From: Blautia sp.
GTDB lineage: Bacteria > Bacillota > Clostridia > Lachnospirales > Lachnospiraceae
Assembly: GCA_026169535.1 (NCBI GenBank)
Contig: JAPFCU010000076.1
Coordinates: 1 to 64,000, forward strand
Length of the DNA: 64,000 nucleotides
Direction: 5' to 3'
Position numbers and translations under genes: made by a program. Below the pieces are notes generated by a model. That model did no database searches. It was not told where the DNA came from and saw only the letters and a list, made by a program, of their open reading frames with translations. Below, in pieces: positions 16,161 through 24,513 of this stretch (position 1 is its first letter; each line of letters opens with the position of its first letter).

Positions 16161-17192
16161 TCAGCATTTCTCAGCGATTTCGTAGATCAGTTTTTCGGTA
16201 TCCTCCCATCCCAGACAGGGATCGGTGATGGAACAGCCGGGTATCATGTGGTCACTGATGTCCTGACGGCCTTCCAGCAGATAGCTTTCAATCATAACAC
16301 CTTTTACAAGCTTTTTCAGATCTGCATTGTAATTACGGCTGTGAAGGACTTCACTGACAATACGGATCTGTTCTTTATATTGTTTTCCGGAATTGGAATG
16401 ATTTACGTCAACAATGACAGCAGGATTTTTCAGTTCCCACTTCTGATATAATTCTGCCAGACGTACAAGCTCCTCATAATGATAGTTGGGTTGAGTCTGA
16501 CCGAATTTGTTTACACCTCCCCGGAGAATGGTGTGTGCAAGTTCATTTCCGCCAGTTTCCACATCAAAGCCCCTGTAAATGAAATGATGAGAGTGCTGAG
16601 CGGCAGTAACAGAATTCAGCATAACGGAAAGATCACCGCTGGTAGGATTTTTCATTCCCACAGGAATATCCATTCCGCTGGCTGTCAGGCGGTGCTGCTG
16701 ATTTTCTACAGACCGGGCTCCGATGGCCTCGTAGGAAAGGACATCATCCAGATAGCTGCGATTTTCCGGATAAAGCATTTCATCTGCAGTAGAAAGTCCT
16801 GTTTCCTCCAAAACGCGGATGTGCATTTTTCGGATGGCAATGATTCCGCCAAGGAGATCAGGAGCCTTGGCCGGTTCCGGCTGATGGAGCATACCTTTAT
16901 AACCGTCTCCTGTAGTGCGGGGCTTGTTTGTATAAACTCTTGGAATGATCATAAGTTTGTCAGAAACCTGATCATTTACCTTTTTCAGTCGGTTTACATA
17001 TTCACAGACGGTTTCTTCATTGTCTGCAGAGCAGGGACCAACAAGAACAACGAATTTATCAGATTCCCCGGTAAAGATCCGGCGGATTTCGTCATCTCTC
17101 CGGGTTTTGATTTTTTTCAGCTCATTGCTTAAAGGATACTGGGTTTTGAGTGTATCCGGTAAAGGAAGCTGGTGATTGATCTTCATTGACAT
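16161..17192 (-). CDS. 3-Deoxy-7-phosphoheptulonate (DAHP) synthase, AroF/AroG type
   Basis: A 343-residue class I-alpha DAHP synthase that condenses PEP and erythrose-4-phosphate, the first step of the shikimate pathway. Diagnostic motifs: 'VLVGPCSADN', 'TNKPRTTGDGYKG', 'GARSVENQQHR', 'GMKNPTSGDL' and the metal-binding 'VDVNHSNSGK'. The reading frame extends 59 codons further upstream without a ribosome binding site; ATG at 17192 has GGAGG nine bases ahead (17202-17206) and is chosen. It follows an M15 peptidase gene by 53 bases on the minus strand. No T-box or trp-type leader is visible in that short gap. Feedback specificity (Phe, Tyr or Trp) cannot be assigned. Confidence 0.93.
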   Translation of the reverse strand: MSMKINHQLPLPDTLKTQYPLSNELKKIKTRRDDEIRRIFTGESDKFVVLVGPCSADNEETVCEYVNRLKKVNDQVSDKLMIIPRVYTNKPRTTGDGYKGMLHQPEPAKAPDLLGGIIAIRKMHIRVLEETGLSTADEMLYPENRSYLDDVLSYEAIGARSVENQQHRLTASGMDIPVGMKNPTSGDLSVMLNSVTAAQHSHHFIYRGFDVETGGNELAHTILRGGVNKFGQTQPNYHYEELVRLAELYQKWELKNPAVIVDVNHSNSGKQYKEQIRIVSEVLHSRNYNADLKKLVKGVMIESYLLEGRQDISDHMIPGCSITDPCLGWEDTEKLIYEIAEKC

Positions 17193-17245
17193 AATATATT
17201 TCCTCCGTAAGTAAGATATGGCATTTTTTAAGTGTTCATAGTATA

Positions 17246-17812
17246 TCACTTTAAATCGAGAAAGTCCATAGAATTCTCCATCATATGATATTCTTCCAGA
17301 GTCAGTCCGGTAAGGGTAAGATAAGATGCAAGAGGTTTGGTCACATAACGAATATGCCAGGGTTCCCATGGAAAGCCGGTAATGTGTGTTTTATTTTCCG
17401 GATAACGGATAATAAAACCATAGAGAGGCGCATGTTTTTTCAGCCAGAGTCCCTCTTGAGTTTCCGCAAAGGCTTCTGTCAGCTCCATATGCACAGCAGG
17501 GCAGGAGAGATCAAGGGCAAGTCCGCTCTGATGTTCGCTGGTTCCCGGAGCTGCAACGTAATTATTTCCTGTATAGAGTTCTTTTTGCCGGATGTAAGAG
17601 CGATATCCGGAGATACAGTAAAGGCTCAGTCCTTCCATGCGGCTTCTTGCTGTCAGCTCCAATGCGGCATGGGCTGTTTTTTCTTCCAGAAGACGTTTTG
17701 GATCGCCTGGTATGGCGTCAAATGGTAAGCCTGTATCTATCAGATGTTCCGGTATAAAATCCGCAGGAAGCGGGTGTTTTTTATTAATAAGAATCGTGTA
17801 GTCTTTGTCCAT
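17246..17812 (-). CDS. M15 family DD-carboxypeptidase-like protein without signal peptide
   Basis: A 188-residue VanY-type (M15B) peptidase domain. Substrate and zinc motifs are intact: 'ISGYRSYIRQ', 'GTSEHQSGLALDL' (zinc His and Asp) and 'EPWHIRYV' (catalytic Glu and zinc His). The N-terminus (MDKDYTILINKKHPL) begins directly at the domain with no signal peptide or membrane anchor, which is unusual for a peptidoglycan carboxypeptidase. It may act on cytoplasmic muropeptides or D-Ala-D-Ala, like VanX. Its ribosome binding site (GAGGGGGG) lies in the 3' arm of the upstream terminator hairpin. Confidence 0.85.
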   Translation of the reverse strand: MDKDYTILINKKHPLPADFIPEHLIDTGLPFDAIPGDPKRLLEEKTAHAALELTARSRMEGLSLYCISGYRSYIRQKELYTGNNYVAAPGTSEHQSGLALDLSCPAVHMELTEAFAETQEGLWLKKHAPLYGFIIRYPENKTHITGFPWEPWHIRYVTKPLASYLTLTGLTLEEYHMMENSMDFLDLK

Positions 17813-17858
17813 AAAAATCCCCCCTCACCTTTTATGATATGAAAGGCAGCAGGGGGAT
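17813..17858 (-). terminator. Terminator after pncB that contains the next gene's ribosome binding site
   Basis: Read on the minus strand, ATCCCCC pairs with GGGGGAT, with an inner CCTTT/AAAGG pair, followed by TTTTA and then the ATG of the M15 gene. The G-run is that gene's Shine-Dalgarno sequence. Confidence 0.75.
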
Positions 17859-17865
17859 ATGACTT

Positions 17866-19329
17866 TTAGTCAAGAGCCTTTTCGCTCATTTCTTCCAGCA
17901 GGTTTTTCTTCAGGTCGTAAAGCTTCTGAGAAAGATCCACATAAACTTTCTGAGGATTGATGAGACGTCGGGACTCATCCCAGAGAGTATTTTGTTCTTT
18001 CTGGCAGTAATCCCGGATATCCATGACATCAGGAGAAGTGTAAACACGTTTTCCTTCCCGGATCACAGGGATCAGGAGTTCACGTATTTCATAGGTTCCT
18101 CCCAGAACTTTGGTCTTTTTCCAGGTATCTACAGGGTCAAAGATGATCATGGTTTCTTCAGGATCAAAAATTTCGTCAGCAAGACAGATAAGGTCTGCCT
18201 TGATCTTTCCGGTGGTTTTGCTGTAGATACGATAAACGGTTTTATTTCCCGGATTGGTGACCTTTTCGGTATTTTCAGAAAGCTTGATCTTGGGAATGAA
18301 ATTATTGCTGTCAGCGTCCTTTACCGCAGCCAGTTTATATACACCGCCAAAGGCTGGATTGTCTTTGCTGGTGATCAGATTGGTTCCTACACCCCAGGAA
18401 TTGATCTTGGCATCCTGAGTTTTCAGACTGTCGATCAAATATTCATCCAGGTCGCTGGAGGCAGCGATGGTGGCATCATCAAAACCGGCAGCAGCCAGCA
18501 TTTTGTAGGCTTCTTTGGACAGATAAGCCAGATCTCCGCTGTCGATGCGGATGCCATATTTTGTCAGTTTGATTCCCTCTTCACGCATTTCCTCAAATAC
18601 ACGTATGGCATTGGGAACACCGGATTTTAATACGTCATAGGTATCTACAAGAAGTGTACAGGAATCAGGATACATTTTTGCATAGGTTTTAAAGGCGGTA
18701 TACTCATCCGGGAAACTCATGATCCAGCTGTGGGCATGGGTACCGAGAACCGGAACATGGAACATCTGACCGGTAAGTACATTGGATGTTCCTACACAGC
18801 CTGCGATCACGGCTGCGCGAGCTCCGTAAATGCCGGCATCCGGTCCCTGGGCGCGGCGAAGTCCGAATTCCATTACACCGTCTCCGCGGGCTGCATAGCA
18901 GACTCTGGCGGCCTTGGTGGCAATGAGACTCTGATGATTAATAATATTCAGGATCGCAGTTTCTACAAGCTGAGCTTCCATGATAGGAGCGATTACTTTG
19001 ACAATGGGTTCACGGGGGAAAACAACCGTTCCTTCCGGAATGGCATAGATATCACCGGTAAAGTGGAAAGTACTCAGATAGTCCAGAAAATCTTCCTGAA
19101 ACATATCCAGGCTTCTTAAGTATTCTATATCTTCTTCTGTAAAACGTAGATTTTCGATATATTCGATCATCTGTTCCAGGCCTGCCGCAATTGCAAAGCT
19201 TCCTCCGCATGGATTGTTACGGTAAAACATGTCAAAAATAACAGTTTGATTTGTGGGGTTTTTAAAATAACCCTGCATCATGGTCAGTTCATAGAGATCA
19301 GTGAGCAGAGTAAGATTGTTTGCTCTCAT
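17866..19329 (-). CDS. pncB: Nicotinate phosphoribosyltransferase
   Basis: A 487-residue type II nicotinate phosphoribosyltransferase of the NAD salvage (Preiss-Handler) pathway, making nicotinate mononucleotide from nicotinate and PRPP with ATP. Motifs: 'LLTDLYELTMMQGYF' at the N-terminus, 'EFGLRRAQGPD' with the active-site Arg, 'GTHAHSWIM' with the phospho-accepting His, and 'GIRIDSGDL'. The long frame extends upstream, but ATG 19329 has AAGGAG seven bases ahead. An inverted repeat at 19377-19409 upstream could bind an NAD-linked regulator. Confidence 0.95.
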   Translation of the reverse strand: MRANNLTLLTDLYELTMMQGYFKNPTNQTVIFDMFYRNNPCGGSFAIAAGLEQMIEYIENLRFTEEDIEYLRSLDMFQEDFLDYLSTFHFTGDIYAIPEGTVVFPREPIVKVIAPIMEAQLVETAILNIINHQSLIATKAARVCYAARGDGVMEFGLRRAQGPDAGIYGARAAVIAGCVGTSNVLTGQMFHVPVLGTHAHSWIMSFPDEYTAFKTYAKMYPDSCTLLVDTYDVLKSGVPNAIRVFEEMREEGIKLTKYGIRIDSGDLAYLSKEAYKMLAAAGFDDATIAASSDLDEYLIDSLKTQDAKINSWGVGTNLITSKDNPAFGGVYKLAAVKDADSNNFIPKIKLSENTEKVTNPGNKTVYRIYSKTTGKIKADLICLADEIFDPEETMIIFDPVDTWKKTKVLGGTYEIRELLIPVIREGKRVYTSPDVMDIRDYCQKEQNTLWDESRRLINPQKVYVDLSQKLYDLKKNLLEEMSEKALD

Positions 19330-19376
19330 ATAATGTCTCCTTCTATAAATACTACTGCAGCAAATATAAATCAACG

Positions 19377-19409
19377 GATGCATTTACCGGTATTTTACGT
19401 GAATGCATC
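19377..19409. promoter_or_regulatory. Inverted repeat upstream of pncB
   Basis: GATGCATT and AATGCATC, perfect eight-base arms separated by 17 bases, about 50-80 bases before the pncB start in the divergent region shared with the antiporter gene. It has the form of an operator for a dimeric regulator (NiaR or NrtR are candidates by function only). Confidence 0.4.
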
Positions 19410-19537
19410 AGAAATTTATTATTTGGTGTGTTAGATACAATTTTTTGCTTATTGCTTTATTATATGAAGAATTATATTATAAAAAGGAATTTGTTTCAAT
19501 AAATCTTTATTAAATTGTATTTATTGGAGGGGCATAT

Positions 19538-20737
19538 ATGCTGACATCTTTATCACTTATTATTTTAGCCGGTCTTGCGATGGGCGCAGTCTGTGCGAAA
19601 TTAAAGCTGCCTAAAATTATTGGCATGCTGGCAACAGGCATTGTTCTTGGACCTTATGTTCTAAATCTTCTTGATCCGACAATTTTATCTGTTTCAGCGG
19701 AACTGCGTAAAATTGCTCTGATCATTATTTTGCTGAAAGCAGGATTGTCTCTGGATCTGGATGACCTAAAAAAGGTGGGGAGACCTGCCATATTGCTGTC
19801 GTTTGTTCCGGCATCCTGTGAAATGCTCGCGTATGTATTATTTGCACCTGAAATACTGGGAGTTACAAAAGCGGAGGCAGCTGTTATGGGAGCAGTACTC
19901 AGCGCAGTGTCACCTGCTGTTGTTGTTCCGAGAATGGTGCAGTATATAGATACGAAATGGGGAACGAAAAAGGCAATTCCGCAAATGATCATGGCAGGAG
20001 CATCATGTGACGATATTTTTGTAATTGTGTTATTTACAACATTTTTAGGAGTGGTACAGGGTGGAAATGCCAATCTCAAAGCGTTTGCGGATATTCCTAT
20101 CTCAATTTTAACAGGGATCACGGCAGGCTGTATTATGGGAGGGCTGCTTTACCTGTTTTTTGAAACGGCATATGCCCGCAAAAATTATGTACGAAACAGT
20201 ATGAAAGTAATTATAATATTAGGAGCAGCATTTCTTTTAAATTCCATTGAGGAGCAATTAGATGGGGTTGTAGCATTATCCGGATTATTGGCGGTGGTCA
20301 GTATGGCATGTGTTTTGAAAAAGAAGAGCCCGGTATTTGTTTCTAAAAGATTATCTGAAAAATTTGGAAAACTATGGCTTGCTGCTGAAGTTGTATTATT
20401 TGTACTTGTAGGAGCCGCCGTAGATATAAGATATACAGTAGTTGCGGGATTTTCCTCTGTTGTGATGATTTTGACAGCATTGCTTATAAGGTCAGCCGGA
20501 GTTTTACTTTGTACTGTCAAGACAGATCTTTCCTGGAAAGAGCGAATATTTTGCGTGATTGCATATTTACCGAAAGCAACAGTGCAGGCAGCAATTGGAT
20601 CGGTTCCTTTGGCGGCAGGTCTTTCATGTGGGAAAATAGTTTTATCAGTTGCGGTTATGGCAATTGTTATTACTGCACCGTTAGGAGCATTAGGCATGGA
20701 CTGTTCCTATAAAAAGTTACTTGAAAAAGAAAACTGA
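19538..20737 (+). CDS. Cation:proton antiporter (CPA family)
   Basis: A 399-residue integral membrane protein with about 11-12 helices of the Na+/H+ exchanger domain. Family features: 'LKLPKIIGMLATGIVLGP' in helix 2, 'LLKAGLSLDL', 'GAVLSAVSPAVVVPRM', the acidic pair 'ASCDDIFVIVLF' expected in the ion-binding helix, and 'LFVLVGAAVDI'. It exchanges Na+ or K+ for H+. There is no C-terminal TrkA domain. AGGGG lies about eight bases before the start. Divergent from pncB; no operon partner. Confidence 0.9.
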   Translation: MLTSLSLIILAGLAMGAVCAKLKLPKIIGMLATGIVLGPYVLNLLDPTILSVSAELRKIALIIILLKAGLSLDLDDLKKVGRPAILLSFVPASCEMLAYVLFAPEILGVTKAEAAVMGAVLSAVSPAVVVPRMVQYIDTKWGTKKAIPQMIMAGASCDDIFVIVLFTTFLGVVQGGNANLKAFADIPISILTGITAGCIMGGLLYLFFETAYARKNYVRNSMKVIIILGAAFLLNSIEEQLDGVVALSGLLAVVSMACVLKKKSPVFVSKRLSEKFGKLWLAAEVVLFVLVGAAVDIRYTVVAGFSSVVMILTALLIRSAGVLLCTVKTDLSWKERIFCVIAYLPKATVQAAIGSVPLAAGLSCGKIVLSVAVMAIVITAPLGALGMDCSYKKLLEKEN

Positions 20738-20759
20738 TATAATTTTCGAAAATAGCAGC

Positions 20760-20787
20760 TACCCCGGACTCGCAGGTTACCGGGGTA
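20760..20787. terminator. Palindromic stem after the antiporter gene
   Basis: TACCCCGG and CCGGGGTA, perfect eight-base arms with a 12-base loop, 22 bases after the stop codon. No T-run follows, so it may be a processing or stability element rather than a true terminator. Confidence 0.45.
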
Positions 20788-20907
20788 AGATTGGTATTGT
20801 TATATAGGGATAACTGTCTTTGGAATATATAAAAACAGTATTTATATTGGCGGATTTGAAGAAAAAATAAAAAATGCAAAAAAAATAAAAAAATTTAAAA
20901 AAAGGGC

Positions 20908-20936
20908 TTGCATTTTTCTGGAGACTATTATATAAT
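20908..20936 (+). promoter_or_regulatory. Strong promoter of tRNA-Gln
   Basis: TTGCAT at 20908-20913 and TATAAT at 20931-20936 with 17-base spacing. An A/T-tract region upstream (20874-20903) resembles an UP element. Confidence 0.85.
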
Positions 20937-20969
20937 ACCACTTGTCGCAAGCGAAAAGCGAAAACATAA

Positions 20970-21041
20970 AGGGCTATCGCCAAACGGTAAGGCAACGGAC
21001 TCTGACTCCGTCATTTCAAGGTTCGAATCCTTGTAGCCCTG
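20970..21041 (+). tRNA. tRNA-Gln (CTG)
   Basis: Complete cloverleaf: acceptor AGGGCTA/TAGCCCT, D-arm GCC/GGC, anticodon arm ACGGA/TCCGT with CTG at 21002-21004, T-arm CAAGG/CCTTG, discriminator G. A lone tRNA gene with its own promoter and terminator. Confidence 0.96.
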
Positions 21042-21045
21042 CTGA

Positions 21046-21074
21046 GAGCACTTCAAAAGAAGTGCTCTTTTTTT
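21046..21074 (+). terminator. Terminator of tRNA-Gln
   Basis: GAGCACTTC-AAAA-GAAGTGCTC stem-loop followed by seven T residues. It also lies at the 3' end of the convergent LysR gene. Confidence 0.92.
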
Positions 21075-22023
21075 ATTTCTTACTCATTTTCAGGAATTCT
21101 TCCATAGCACGGCTTAAGTAGCGGCCTTTTTTCCAGTAAAAGCAGATATTACGGCAATTATCTTTTAGAGGGAGCTTATAGTAAACAACATTTGGGTCAG
21201 GACTGACTTTAGAAACCATGATATCTCCGATAAATGAGATTCCCATTCCGGAGCAGGTAACATTATAGGAAGTCATCTGCTGATCCATTTCAAATACCAC
21301 TACGGGATCGAAATTATTTTCCCGGCAGATATTTATTGCTCTTTTTCCGGTATCATTTTCCTGTTTCAGCATGATGAAGGGTTCGTTGCGGAATCGGGAA
21401 AAGGGAACAGAGGGAAAATCAGATCCCAGAAATTTTCCAGTCTGGATATCACATACAGAAAGCTGAAATTCTTTCAAATCTTTGTTGATGGAAAAAGATC
21501 TGGGGACTGCAAGGATCAGATGCTCTTCCTGATAAAGTCTGTTGTCAAAAATTTCAGGATCCAGATATGTATTGTCCAGGATCAGGTCGATCATTCCTCT
21601 TTGGAGTAATTTTGTCAGTTTGACTGTGGATTCTTCTACCAATTGGATCTGAATATGTGGATAACGTGCTGCAAAGGCTGCAATCATAGGAGGAAGAAAC
21701 CAGGAGGAAAACAGGTTGCTTCCTCCAAGAACAAGACTTCCGGTTTTTAGTCCTTCCCAGTCATTGATAAAATCAGAAAAGTCACGTTCAATATTCATGA
21801 TGCGTTCTACACATTGCATGTACTGTTTTCCACATTCGGTCAGACCTAATGGTTTGGTACTGCGGTCAAAAATAGGATATCCGATCCGATTTTCCACCCT
21901 TCTGACATTGGCACTGAGAGAAGGCTGAGAAATAAACAGGTTTGCAGCAGCTTTAGAAAAGCTTTTTTCTTTATAAACTTCATAAACATATTCCATTCCC
22001 TGAAACATAAGATTCTCCTTCAT
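21073..22023 (-). CDS. LysR-family transcriptional regulator
   Basis: A 316-residue regulator. The N-terminal winged helix-turn-helix reads 'SFSKAAANLFISQPSLSANV', and the effector-binding domain covers about residues 90-300 ('LKTGSLVLGGSNLFSSWFLPP' start). It is divergent from the aspartase gene with a 146-base shared intergenic region, so aspA is its most probable target and aspartate, fumarate or a related acid its possible co-inducer. GGAG lies before the start. Effector identity is inference from position only. Confidence 0.88.
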   Translation of the reverse strand: MKENLMFQGMEYVYEVYKEKSFSKAAANLFISQPSLSANVRRVENRIGYPIFDRSTKPLGLTECGKQYMQCVERIMNIERDFSDFINDWEGLKTGSLVLGGSNLFSSWFLPPMIAAFAARYPHIQIQLVEESTVKLTKLLQRGMIDLILDNTYLDPEIFDNRLYQEEHLILAVPRSFSINKDLKEFQLSVCDIQTGKFLGSDFPSVPFSRFRNEPFIMLKQENDTGKRAINICRENNFDPVVVFEMDQQMTSYNVTCSGMGISFIGDIMVSKVSPDPNVVYYKLPLKDNCRNICFYWKKGRYLSRAMEEFLKMSKK

Positions 22024-22044
22024 AAATATAGTTTTAAAATTATA

Positions 22045-22060
22045 ATAATTATAAAATTAT
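22045..22060. promoter_or_regulatory. AT-rich dyad in the LysR/aspA intergenic region
   Basis: ATAATT-ATAA-AATTAT, an AT-rich interrupted dyad of LysR-box type, 22 bases before the LysR start. In such AT-rich DNA this could arise by chance. Confidence 0.3.
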
Positions 22061-22169
22061 ATGTATTTGATTATATTATATCATGTCATTATAATAAGGA
22101 CAATGAATAGATACAGAGAAAGAACGGAAAGCAACATATAAAACAGGAAAAAGAAAAGGGAGAAGGAAA

Positions 22170-23612
22170 ATGGGAGACGTACAGAAGAAACAGGATTTTC
22201 GTGTGGAAAAGGATTCGATTGGAACAAAAGATGTTCCTCAGAATGTTTATTATGGAGTGCAGTCCCTTCGTGCAGCGGAAAATTTTCACATTACAGGACT
22301 GAATATGCATCCGGAGATCATCAACAGCCTTGCTTACATAAAAAAGGCAGCAGCCATTACCAACTGTGAGGTAGGGATTCTTGACAAAAAGAAAGCAAAG
22401 GCCATTGTTCAGGCATGTGATGAAATCCTGGAGGGAAAGCTTCATGGAGATTTTATTGTAGATCCCATTCAGGGAGGCGCAGGAACTTCTTTGAATATGA
22501 ATGCAAATGAAGTAATTGCCAATCGGGCCATCGAAATTCTGGGCGGAGAAAAAGGAGATTATTCCATTATCAATCCCAATGATGATGTAAACTGCGGACA
22601 GTCTACTAATGATGTCATTCCCACTGCAGGAAAGATGACATCGCTTCGTCTTCTTAAAAATCTGAAAAAAGAGCTTCTTCGTTTACACAAAGCTCTTTGT
22701 GAGAAGGCAAAGGAATTTGACCATGTGATTAAAATGGGACGTACTCAGATGCAGGATGCAGTTCCGATTCGCCTTGGACAGGAATTTAATGCATATTCAG
22801 TTGCCATTATGCGCGATATCCACAGAATGGACCGGGCAATGGAAGAGATGTGCACCCTGAATATGGGAGGAACTGCTGTCGGAACAGGAATCAATGCGGA
22901 CGAGGCGTATCTCCGCCGGATCGTACCGAATCTTGTAGAAGTTTCTGATATGGAATTTGTACAGGCTTATGATCTGATTGATGCCACACAGAACCTGGAT
23001 TCTTTTGTATCTGTTTCCGGTGCGGTAAAAGCCTGTGCAGTGACCCTTTCTAAAATTGCCAATGACCTGCGGCTTATGTCCTCCGGTCCGAGAGCCGGAT
23101 TTGGAGAAATCAATCTTCCGGCAAAACAGAATGGTTCTTCTATTATGCCGGGAAAGGTGAATCCGGTTATTCCGGAAGTTGTAAATCAGGTGGCTTTTAA
23201 TATCATTGGAAATGATGTGACGATCACCATGGCAGCAGAAGCGGGTCAGCTGGAGCTGAATGCCTTTGAACCGATTGTATTTTACTGCATGTTCCAGTCC
23301 ATTGATACACTGGCTTATGCGGTGCAGACCTTTGTTGATAACTGTGTGACAGGAATCACAGCAAATGAGACACGCTGCCGATACCTTGTGGAAAACAGTG
23401 TAGGGATTATTACTGCTATCTGTCCTCATGTGGGATATCAGAAAGCAGCAGATATTGCGAAAAAAGCTATCAAAACAGGTGAATCTGTGCGAAATCTTAT
23501 CCTTCAGGAAGGAATCCTTACGGAAGAACAGATGGATCATATTCTTGATCCGGTAAATATGACAGAACCGGGAATTTCAGGCAAAGAACTTTTAATGGCT
23601 GGAGATAAATAA
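22170..23612 (+). CDS. aspA: Aspartate ammonia-lyase
   Basis: A 480-residue member of the aspartase/fumarase superfamily that deaminates L-aspartate to fumarate and ammonia. Signatures: 'YYGVQSLRA', 'GGAGTSLNMNANEVIANRA', 'VNCGQSTNDVIPTA', 'GRTQMQDAVPI' and the flexible SS loop 'NGSSIMPGKVNP'. Class II fumarase shares the fold, but the GGAGTS and the LNMN context read as aspartase. It feeds fumarate to anaerobic reduction. Transcribed alone, divergent from a LysR regulator, with a terminator 50 bases downstream. Confidence 0.92.
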   Translation: MGDVQKKQDFRVEKDSIGTKDVPQNVYYGVQSLRAAENFHITGLNMHPEIINSLAYIKKAAAITNCEVGILDKKKAKAIVQACDEILEGKLHGDFIVDPIQGGAGTSLNMNANEVIANRAIEILGGEKGDYSIINPNDDVNCGQSTNDVIPTAGKMTSLRLLKNLKKELLRLHKALCEKAKEFDHVIKMGRTQMQDAVPIRLGQEFNAYSVAIMRDIHRMDRAMEEMCTLNMGGTAVGTGINADEAYLRRIVPNLVEVSDMEFVQAYDLIDATQNLDSFVSVSGAVKACAVTLSKIANDLRLMSSGPRAGFGEINLPAKQNGSSIMPGKVNPVIPEVVNQVAFNIIGNDVTITMAAEAGQLELNAFEPIVFYCMFQSIDTLAYAVQTFVDNCVTGITANETRCRYLVENSVGIITAICPHVGYQKAADIAKKAIKTGESVRNLILQEGILTEEQMDHILDPVNMTEPGISGKELLMAGDK

Positions 23613-23661
23613 AAATACAGACAGAAAAGCAGCAGAAATATATAAAACTGCCCTCACACTT

Positions 23662-23706
23662 CCTCTGACAGGTATTTATTTAGATACCTGCCAGGGGATT
23701 TTTTTG
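23662..23706 (+). terminator. Terminator after aspA
   Basis: CCTCTG-A-CAGGTAT and ATACCTG-C-CAGGGG form a two-part stem followed by seven T residues. Confidence 0.88.
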
Positions 23707-23768
23707 TTGCGGCATAAAAAATGAAAAGTTATAATAAAGGCAGATATACGCAGAAAAGGGGAATAAAA

Positions 23769-24476
23769 ATGTCATATAGTTTCAGTGGAAGAGTCCGCTA
23801 CAGCGAAACAGGAGAAAACGGACTGCTTACTTTGCCGGGAATCCTGAATTACTTTCAGGACTGCAGTACATTTCATTCGGAGGAAATAGGGAATGGAATG
23901 AAGATTTTGAAAGAGAAAAACAAGTTCTGGGTTCTTTCTGCCTGGCAGGTTGTGGTTAATCGATATCCGGCTCTGGGAGAAGAAGTCGTTACATCTACAT
24001 GGCCTTATAGTTTTCGGGGATTTATGGGACAGCGTAATTTCACAATGGATACAAAAGAAGGGGAAAGGCTGGCCTACGCCAATACTTTCTGGACTTTTAT
24101 TGATGGAAAAAACGGTTTTCCCTGTAAGCTCAAACCGGAGGATACAGAAGGTTATGAACTGGAAGAAAAACTGGATATGGAATATGCTTCCAGGAAGATT
24201 ATGATGCCGGCCGGATTTTTGCCGGAAGAATCGTTTACGATCCAGAAGCATCATCTGGATACCAATCATCATGTGAACAACTGTCAGTATATCCAGATGG
24301 CAATGGACTATCTTCCAGCAGACTTTCCTCTCCGTCAGATGCGGGCAGAATATAAACAGCAGGCAAGACTTTCGGATGTGATTTGTCCGGAGGTATCTGC
24401 GGATGCGGATAAGGTTGTGGTCAGCCTTAATGATATACACGGGGAACCTTATGCGGTGGTGGAGTTTATAAGGTAA
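23769..24476 (+). CDS. Acyl-ACP thioesterase
   Basis: A 235-residue double hot-dog protein of the FatA/FatB-like acyl-ACP thioesterase family, which releases fatty acids from acyl carrier protein. The N-terminal hot-dog begins 'RVRYSETGENGLLTLPGIL'; the second contains 'HHLDTNHHVNNCQYI', whose Asn and His are the expected catalytic residues (DxNxHxN-type motif). Bacterial members are common in clostridia, and free fatty acid release is their assumed role. A further upstream ATG at 23721 has no ribosome binding site. The AroE-like gene follows by 37 bases with its own AGGAGG. Confidence 0.88.
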   Translation: MSYSFSGRVRYSETGENGLLTLPGILNYFQDCSTFHSEEIGNGMKILKEKNKFWVLSAWQVVVNRYPALGEEVVTSTWPYSFRGFMGQRNFTMDTKEGERLAYANTFWTFIDGKNGFPCKLKPEDTEGYELEEKLDMEYASRKIMMPAGFLPEESFTIQKHHLDTNHHVNNCQYIQMAMDYLPADFPLRQMRAEYKQQARLSDVICPEVSADADKVVVSLNDIHGEPYAVVEFIR

Positions 24477-24513
24477 AAGCTATAAGAAGAATAAAAACAG
24501 GAGGTATTACAAA

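Noticed and set aside
16161-17369. Extended N-terminus of DAHP synthase (59 extra codons)
   Set aside because: The extension overlaps the M15 gene on the same strand and lacks a ribosome binding site, whereas ATG 17192 has GGAGG and matches family length.
20838-20907. A/T-tract region resembling a replication origin or phage attachment site next to tRNA-Gln
   Set aside because: No DnaA boxes, integrase gene or duplicated tRNA end; it is better explained as an UP element before the strong tRNA promoter.
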